This document shows, piece by piece, positions 58,791 through 64,000 of a stretch of DNA of 64,000 nucleotides. The first letter of the stretch is position 1; each line of letters opens with the position of its first letter. This DNA is from an uncultured Eubacteriales bacterium (GTDB lineage Bacteria > Bacillota > Clostridia > Lachnospirales > Bianqueaceae), in the NCBI GenBank assembly GCA_902493345.1, contig CABUPM010000001.1, forward strand, positions 14,994-78,993, in the 5' to 3' direction. The position numbers and the translations under genes are program-made. A model generated the notes under the pieces. The model was not told the origin of the DNA. It made no database searches and saw only the letters and a list, made by a program, of their open reading frames with translations.

Positions 58791-60072
58791 ATGGATACTG
58801 CTTATTATGCCGGACATTACCTGGAGGTTTTTCAGATAGCGCAGCTGACCGGTGAGATTATGCTGAAAAACGGTGCGGAAACCTATCGTGTCGAGGATAC
58901 CATCACGCGCATCCTGAAGACGACAGGCTTCTCTCAGATTGAGGCTTTTACGACGTTGACAGGAATGGTCATCTCTATGTCCGACCCTACGATATTGCCG
59001 ATTACCAGTGTCAAGCGCGTACAAAACCGTTCCAATCATCTGCGAGATGGCCAACGATGTCTCCAGACGTCTGGTGGGAGGGAGTCTGACCGTAGAAAAC
59101 GCATTGGCGGAACTTAAAGAGATCAATACCCGCCCTATGAATTATCCCAAATATGTGGTGGTTCCGGTATGCGCCATGGCCTGCGGCTGTTTCTGCCTGA
59201 TTTTCGGCGGCAGCATCCGAGACTTCCTCGCAACACTGCTTGTAGGGACGCTGTACGGCTGCTTCACGATTCTGACCGATCGTCTCTCTGCCATCTCTTT
59301 CATCAAAGATCTGTTATGCGCAATGATCGTCGGCCTTTTCAGCGTTGTTTTTTCTTATGTAATTCCGATCGCGGAACATATGGATCTGGTAATTGCCGGA
59401 AGCATCATGCCCCTGGTACCGGGTCTGACCATCACTAACGCAATCCGTGATACCCTCTACGGAGATTATCTGTCGGGGCTGGCACGCGCCTTGGAGGCCT
59501 GTATCACAGCGATTGTCATTGCCGGCGGCGCAAGCTTGATGATCCATGGGTATGAAGCGATCTGCCACGTACAGTTGGACGGCAGCGCGGCATCCGCATG
59601 GCTCTATGATCCGAATGGTCCGTTTTTGCAAGTCTCGATCCTGATTCAGCTTACGGCAAGTTTTTTCAGCGCCATGTCCTTCTGCCTTTTTCTGAACGCT
59701 TCCCAGAAACATTTGTTATTCTGCGGACTGTGCGGCCTGGTCTGCTGGTTCTTTTATAAATTAGGGTTATATTTTCATCTGGAATCCCTTCCGGCGACCT
59801 TCTTCGCTACGCTTCTGACCAGCTTTCTGGCAGGACGTCTGGCCTATCTGCGAAAGGCGCCGGCAACCGTATTCTTTGCGGCGTCCATTATCAATCCAGT
59901 ACCCGGATATGGGATGTATCGATTCATGTTCTTTCTGATCGGAAAAGAATATGAGACCGCGGCGGTTGTTGGTATTGAAACGCTGGAATGTGCCGCTCTC
60001 ATTGCGATTTCGATCGCGGTTCAATATTCAATCCAATCAGCAATCCATCAAAGAAAACGTAAAAAGGCATAA
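58791..60072 (+). pseudogene. Threonine/serine exporter ThrE, frame broken near 59,035
   Basis: ThrE-type exporter, a fusion of a soluble N-terminal region (DUF1212) and about ten membrane helices including a DUF3815 half. Frame one (from 58791) gives 'QLTGEIMLKNGAETYRVEDTI' and 'LTGMVISMSDP', then VQNRSN, and is then out of frame. The second frame resumes with IICEMANDVSRRLVGGSLTVENAL and runs to 60072 through all helices ('GSIMPLVPGLTITNAIRDTLYGDYLSG'). A few residues of the family pattern seem missing at the join, so a small deletion or sequencing error is likely. Joined, the product would be about 427 residues, near the usual length. Confidence 0.82.
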
Positions 60073-60078
60073 ATAAAT

Positions 60079-60112
60079 GGTGTAGCTTTTCACAAGCTAC
60101 ACCGTTATTTTT
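60079..60112 (+). terminator. Bidirectional terminator between thrE and the second MATE gene
   Basis: GGTGTAGCTT/AAGCTACACC (60079-60088 with 60094-60103) followed by GTTATTTTTAT on the plus strand and ATTTATTTAT on the minus strand. Confidence 0.8.
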
Positions 60113-61478
60113 ATACAGCAGAATTCATTCGAGCCATTGTTTTTTTGAATTTCAGAAGGAATACCGTGACTGTCGTGCAGACAGCCAGAACATCCGCGAC
60201 GGGCTCCGCTAAGAATACAGCGAAGACTTTATCGTCGAAGAAATTCGGCAGGATATAGATCAGCGGAATCAGCAGGATTATTTTACGTAGGATCGCCAGG
60301 AAAAGAGAGGTCTTGGCATCGCCCAGAGCAATGAAGGTCTGCTGGCAGGCATTCTGCGCGCCGAAAATCGTCATGCCCATCAGGTAGATCCGCAGCGCCC
60401 AGCTGGCGTATTCAATCATCTGCTCGTCAGATGCAAAGAGCATAACGTAGATCCGCGGGAACAAGACCGCGGATCCCGCGATCAAGAGAGAATAGCTTAT
60501 ACAGCTGATCAGAACCAACGTAAAGGCTTTTCTTACCCGCTCCGCATTACGAGCGCCATAATTATAGCTGATGATGGGCTGAGCCCCCTGCGTGATGCCG
60601 GACATGGGGAGAGAGATCAGCTGCATAACGCTGGAGAGAATGGCCATGGCTCCGACGGCAAGGTCTCCTCCGTATTTGTAGAGCGAAGAATTGAAGCAGA
60701 TGTTGAGCAGGCTCTCCGTAGACTGCATAACAAAGGGCGACAGTCCTAAGGCGATACACGGCAGATAGATTCTCCAGCGCATCCGCAGATTGGAGAGACG
60801 TAACCGAATGTGTGCGCGGCGTCCCATAAGAAAGCTCACAACCCATACGGCAGAGATCCCCTGAGAGATGACCGTAGCGATCGCCGCACCGGAGACACCC
60901 ATCTGGAAAACAAAAATAAACAGCGGATCCAGCACAATATTACATACCGCGCCGATCAGAACACTCAGCATGCTGATCCTTGTAAAGCCCTGCGCCGTGA
61001 TGAAAGCATTCAGACCCAGTGCCAGCTGAACGAATATGGTTCCGCAGACATAGATCTGCATATAAGACATGGCATAGGGCAAAGTGTTTTCACTGGCTCC
61101 GAACATCCATAGAAAGCGCTCACCGAATATCAAAAAGAGAACGGTCAGTATGATAGCGGCGACAATCGTGCCAAGCGTACAGCTGCCCAGGATCTTCTCA
61201 GCCTCTTCCGGCTTTCCTCGGCCCATCATAATGGACGCTCTGGGAGCGCCGCCGATACAAAACAGATACGCGCAGGCAGAGATCAGCATGATAATCGGCA
61301 TTGTCAGCCCGATTCCCGTCAGCGCGTTGGCTCCGATCCCCTCGATATGACCGATATACATACGGTCTACCATATTATATAGCGCATTGACCAATTGCGC
61401 CGTAATGGTCGGAATGGATAATTTCAGAAGCAGTTTGCCAACACTTTCGGTGGCAAGCTGTTCGTCCTTTTGTGCCAT
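60111..61478 (-). CDS. MATE family efflux transporter (second copy)
   Basis: A 455-residue transporter with about 12 helices, of the MepA/DinF-like branch: 'LLLKLSIPTITAQLVNALYNMVDRMYIGHI' at the start, 'GGAPRASIMMGRGKPEEAEKILG' (about 76-98) and 'GITQGAQPIISYNYGARNAERV' in the second half. It is only distantly similar to the MATE protein at 43091. The substrate is unknown. It lies 22 bases after the beta-propeller gene on the same strand, so the two may share a transcript. Confidence 0.92.
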   Translation of the reverse strand: MAQKDEQLATESVGKLLLKLSIPTITAQLVNALYNMVDRMYIGHIEGIGANALTGIGLTMPIIMLISACAYLFCIGGAPRASIMMGRGKPEEAEKILGSCTLGTIVAAIILTVLFLIFGERFLWMFGASENTLPYAMSYMQIYVCGTIFVQLALGLNAFITAQGFTRISMLSVLIGAVCNIVLDPLFIFVFQMGVSGAAIATVISQGISAVWVVSFLMGRRAHIRLRLSNLRMRWRIYLPCIALGLSPFVMQSTESLLNICFNSSLYKYGGDLAVGAMAILSSVMQLISLPMSGITQGAQPIISYNYGARNAERVRKAFTLVLISCISYSLLIAGSAVLFPRIYVMLFASDEQMIEYASWALRIYLMGMTIFGAQNACQQTFIALGDAKTSLFLAILRKIILLIPLIYILPNFFDDKVFAVFLAEPVADVLAVCTTVTVFLLKFKKTMARMNSAV

Positions 61479-61500
61479 GCCTCTTGTCCTTCCTTATTTC

Positions 61501-63267
61501 TTATTGGAATGTGACACCCCAGATCAGCTGTCCGCGGGTTCCAACGACCAGCCGATTGCCATATACGGCAGGAGAGGCCTCGATATTGCTGCCCAGATTG
61601 ATGCAGTCCAGGCATTCGCCGGTCAGACCGTCGACCAGATGCAGATCCCCATTAAAATCACCGTTAATAACATAGCCCTTACCGGACTCATCGTAGACGC
61701 ATACCGGAGAGCTCCAGCTATAACCGGTGCTATGCTCCCAAACCACTTCACCGGTCGCCTTGGATATAGCGGCCAGGGTGCCGTCCATTATCCAGAGCGT
61801 TCTGGAGACAGGAACGTAAATATATTCGGACAAACTGCCCTCTCCGAGAGCCAGAGTTCCCTGTACGCCGCCGGACAGATCTTCAATTGTCCAGCAATCG
61901 TAGGATACAGACCAGACAACCTCGCCGGTTTCGGCGTCAATTTTCAATATAGGAATCTCAACCGTCTCATCCTCCGTCCCACGCCATCCGGCATGATAGG
62001 AAGTGGAAATATAGAGATAGGGCTTGCCGTCTTCTATGTCCAGAACCGGCGAACAATTGGTATCATCCCATACGTCCTGCACCCATACAGGCTCCAGTGT
62101 GTTCAGATCAAGACAGATCAGGTTGCCGCCGTTATCACTGACATACAGATAATGACGATAGATGACGGCACTGTCTTCCATACCCAGCCACATCCAGCGA
62201 TTGCTCAGGTATGTCCACATCACCATGGGATCCGGAGCGATGCTCAGCGTACCGGATTCCGGATCATATTGCGTGTTGAGCTTTAGAATATGCAGAACGC
62301 CGTTTTCGCCGGGATAAATCAATTGATCCGTTTCCGCGCATATAAGAGCGGAACTGTCCCAAAAAGGAACCGATCGAGGCGCTTCTTCTTCATAGGCGCC
62401 AAAGGTATACATTACGCTGCAATCCAGCAGATTGATAATGAAGACCTTGGAAGCGTTGTTATCGCCGCTCAGATATCCGGAACCTACATACAGAATAGGA
62501 TATCCACGGGGATCGAGGGTTCCTGCGCCCTTAAAGGTATATCCTATATTGAGCGGCTCACGGGTCTCTTCCCCCGTGTCCAGATCCAGAAAATACACAT
62601 ATCCATCCAGAGAGGCATAGATGACTTCCACAAGACCGTCCTTTTCCTTGGCCCAGTCATACATATTCATATGCTGCTTTTCCGTCTGGCTCCATACCCG
62701 CATCAAGGGCTGACCGGTCCATCCGTTTCCTGTCCATACACTGCCATCCGGCGTCAGCATATAGCTTGTGCCGTAATTCCAACTGTTGTCAGTGTCGAAC
62801 TTTTTCTGAGACATAGATACATGTCCAACGACCGGATGAGAACGGAAATTGTTGCCGCGGAAGGTAAAGATACCATCGGCCTTGGCATATCCGTCTCCAT
62901 CCCTCATATCAATGGATTCCTGCGCCTGATATGTTTCGACTTCGTCTCCATTGATATAGATATGTGTTTCTGCCAGATAACGGTCCGGCTCCGTACCCTC
63001 TACACAGTGAGCTTCAAAAGGCAGCTCCGGCTCCGTATCAGAGGATTCTTCCACACTCTCTTCTGCGCTGACGGCAGAATTCTCCTGAAAAGAAGCCTCA
63101 TTAGGAGAACTCTCGGATAGAGATTCCATTACCTGGATATTGGGGTGAATCTCTCCCTTCCAGAACCAGATGCCGAGAATTGCCAGAGTTAAGATCGCGC
63201 AGGTACACAGTAAAACTTCCAGAAAAACGATCAGAGAACGGAGGGCTCCTCCCCTTTTCTTTCGCAT
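61501..63267 (-). CDS. Membrane-anchored PQQ-like beta-propeller protein
   Basis: A 588-residue protein: basic N-terminus, one hydrophobic helix (about 12-36), an acidic Ser/Glu linker (about 50-85), then repeated propeller blades ('LDGYVYFLDLDTGEETREPL', 'NGGNLICLDLNTLEPVWVQDVWDD', 'ISKATGEVVWEHSTGYSWSSPVC', 'FNGDLHLVDGLTGECLD'). Such PQQ-binding-like propellers usually act as scaffolds; no PQQ synthesis is expected in this group. The start at 63267 is preferred because TGAGG lies six bases before it; GTG 63282 is an alternative. Possibly an outer-surface binding protein. Confidence 0.85.
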   Translation of the reverse strand: MRKKRGGALRSLIVFLEVLLCTCAILTLAILGIWFWKGEIHPNIQVMESLSESSPNEASFQENSAVSAEESVEESSDTEPELPFEAHCVEGTEPDRYLAETHIYINGDEVETYQAQESIDMRDGDGYAKADGIFTFRGNNFRSHPVVGHVSMSQKKFDTDNSWNYGTSYMLTPDGSVWTGNGWTGQPLMRVWSQTEKQHMNMYDWAKEKDGLVEVIYASLDGYVYFLDLDTGEETREPLNIGYTFKGAGTLDPRGYPILYVGSGYLSGDNNASKVFIINLLDCSVMYTFGAYEEEAPRSVPFWDSSALICAETDQLIYPGENGVLHILKLNTQYDPESGTLSIAPDPMVMWTYLSNRWMWLGMEDSAVIYRHYLYVSDNGGNLICLDLNTLEPVWVQDVWDDTNCSPVLDIEDGKPYLYISTSYHAGWRGTEDETVEIPILKIDAETGEVVWSVSYDCWTIEDLSGGVQGTLALGEGSLSEYIYVPVSRTLWIMDGTLAAISKATGEVVWEHSTGYSWSSPVCVYDESGKGYVINGDFNGDLHLVDGLTGECLDCINLGSNIEASPAVYGNRLVVGTRGQLIWGVTFQ

Positions 63268-63301
63268 AGTTTGCCTCATCACCTTTAGCCTTAGATTCTT
63301 T

Positions 63302-63335
63302 TCGACCCTCCGGCATATGGATGCCGAAGGACCGA
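63302..63335. other. Imperfect 15-base hairpin between leuS and the propeller gene
   Basis: Arms 63302-63316 and 63321-63335 around loop ATGG, with a few G-U or mismatched pairs. On the minus strand the T run is on the 5' side, so it is not a standard terminator for leuS. Confidence 0.4.
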
Positions 63336-63357
63336 AAAAAGGGTTGTATTAGTTATA

Positions 63358-64000
63358 TTATCTTACGACTACGTTTACAATCCGGCCAGGAACATAGATC
63401 TCTTTTACAACCGTTTTGCCGGCAATTTGATTCATCAGACGTTCGTCGGCATGGAAGGCAGCCATCGCAGCCGCCTGGTCGGCATCCTTCGGAATGGAGA
63501 GAGTGCCTTTGGCCTTGCCGCTGATCTGTACAGCGATGGTAATCATATCCTCCACCGTCTTGGATTCATCCCAGTCCGGCCAAGGCTGCTGATACAGTCT
63601 GCCACTGAACCCGCAGTTCTCCCACATCTCTTCCGTAATGTGAGGCGCATCCGGATTCAGAAGGAGCAGAAGGATCCGCATCTCTCCGCGGGTAATGCTG
63701 CCCTTGGCATAGAACTCATTGACCAAAGCCATCATTGCGGCAATCGCTGTGTTGAATTTCAGATTCTCATCATCCAGGCTAACCTTTTTGATTGTCCTAT
63801 GGATCCATGTCTCCATATCCGAAGAGATTCCTTCGTCCTCGGTCATCATTTCCTGCAGCTTCCACACGCGCTCCAGGAATCTTCGGCATCCCTTGACACC
63901 GTTCTCGGACCACGGAACCGCCTTTTCAAAGTCGCCGATAAACATTTCGTACAGACGCATGGTATCGGCACCATAAGCATCAACAACCTCATCCGGGTTG
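63358..64000 (-). CDS. leuS: Leucine-tRNA ligase, C-terminal part (cut by window edge)
   Basis: Class I aminoacyl-tRNA synthetase charging tRNA-Leu. The frame is open to the window end and encodes the last 213 residues, beginning NPDEVVDAYGADTMRLYEMF, the segment right after the KMSKS loop, which lies outside. The anticodon-binding domain ('LNPDAPHITEEMWENCG', 'WPDWDES') and the C-terminal domain ('VAVQISGKAKGTLSIP', 'VVKEIYVPGRIVNVVVR') are complete. Confidence 0.96.
   Translation of the reverse strand, partial: NPDEVVDAYGADTMRLYEMFIGDFEKAVPWSENGVKGCRRFLERVWKLQEMMTEDEGISSDMETWIHRTIKKVSLDDENLKFNTAIAAMMALVNEFYAKGSITRGEMRILLLLLNPDAPHITEEMWENCGFSGRLYQQPWPDWDESKTVEDMITIAVQISGKAKGTLSIPKDADQAAAMAAFHADERLMNQIAGKTVVKEIYVPGRIVNVVVR

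Noticed and set aside
1..64000. CRISPR arrays, IS elements, prophage
   Set aside because: No regularly spaced repeats of array type, transposase genes or phage structural genes are seen.

Overview
The window looks like the chromosome of a spore-forming, strictly anaerobic Clostridia species, most likely Lachnospiraceae. The reasons are the full Rnf ferredoxin:NAD+ complex, a GerA-family germinant-receptor protein, spmAB, a rubrerythrin, ATP-type PEP carboxykinase, a giant acyl-CoA dehydratase activase, and several small families typical of that group (DUF5721, DUF378, DUF4321, TIGR03960/TIGR03936). Genes are densely packed, mostly on the minus strand. Many promoters are near-consensus sigma-A types with 16-17 base spacers. 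I see no rRNA, prophage, IS element or CRISPR array. There is one tRNA, Thr (anticodon CGT).

Layout. 1-4.6 kb: DUF5721 fragment, glutamate-synthase-like oxidoreductase, spmAB, pckA. 4.8-8.8 kb: secreted coiled-coil protein, an orphan Pho-box-like array followed by a possible small RNA, tldD-pmbA. 8.8-13.4 kb: membrane protein, spore germination protein, PRPP synthetase, LUD protein. 13.5-17.3 kb: divergent lexA/yneA SOS pair, tyrosine recombinase-ttcA, rubrerythrin. 17.4-24.8 kb: rplU-prp-rpmA, obgE-yhbY-nadD-yqeK-rsfS and the TIGR03960/TIGR03936 pair. 24.8-32.9 kb: cell-shape operon DUF4321-radC-mreB-mreC-mreD-mrdA-rodA-mgsA. 33.0-37.9 kb: rnfCDGEAB. 38.0-43.0 kb: DUF378, P-loop protein, uxaC-rluA family-pepD. 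43-49.7 kb: tRNA-Thr, MATE transporter, HAD phosphatase, small N/Q-rich gene, activase. 49.8-54.2 kb: five-gene run hydrolase-methyltransferase-mrp-vanZ-deacetylase. 54.3-64 kb: pfkA, glyA-cyuA-mntP, thrE, second MATE transporter, PQQ-like beta-propeller, 3' end of leuS.

How it works together. Much of the window is housekeeping: ribosome assembly, rod-shape synthesis, NAD biosynthesis, energy conservation. Sporulation and stress genes are interspersed. Three genes (rnfB, pepD, thrE) carry reading-frame breaks in otherwise well-conserved proteins. Either the source assembly has indel errors or these genes are decaying.

Most interesting region: positions 5745-5884. Four TTCAYR half-sites at exact 11-base spacing are followed by an AT-rich -10, about 75 bases without an ORF but with a pyrimidine-rich anti-Shine-Dalgarno stretch, and a strong terminator. 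This fits a phosphate-regulated small RNA. Other leads are sigma-G-like promoters before the germination and rubrerythrin genes, and a 56-residue small gene between the activase and the HAD phosphatase.
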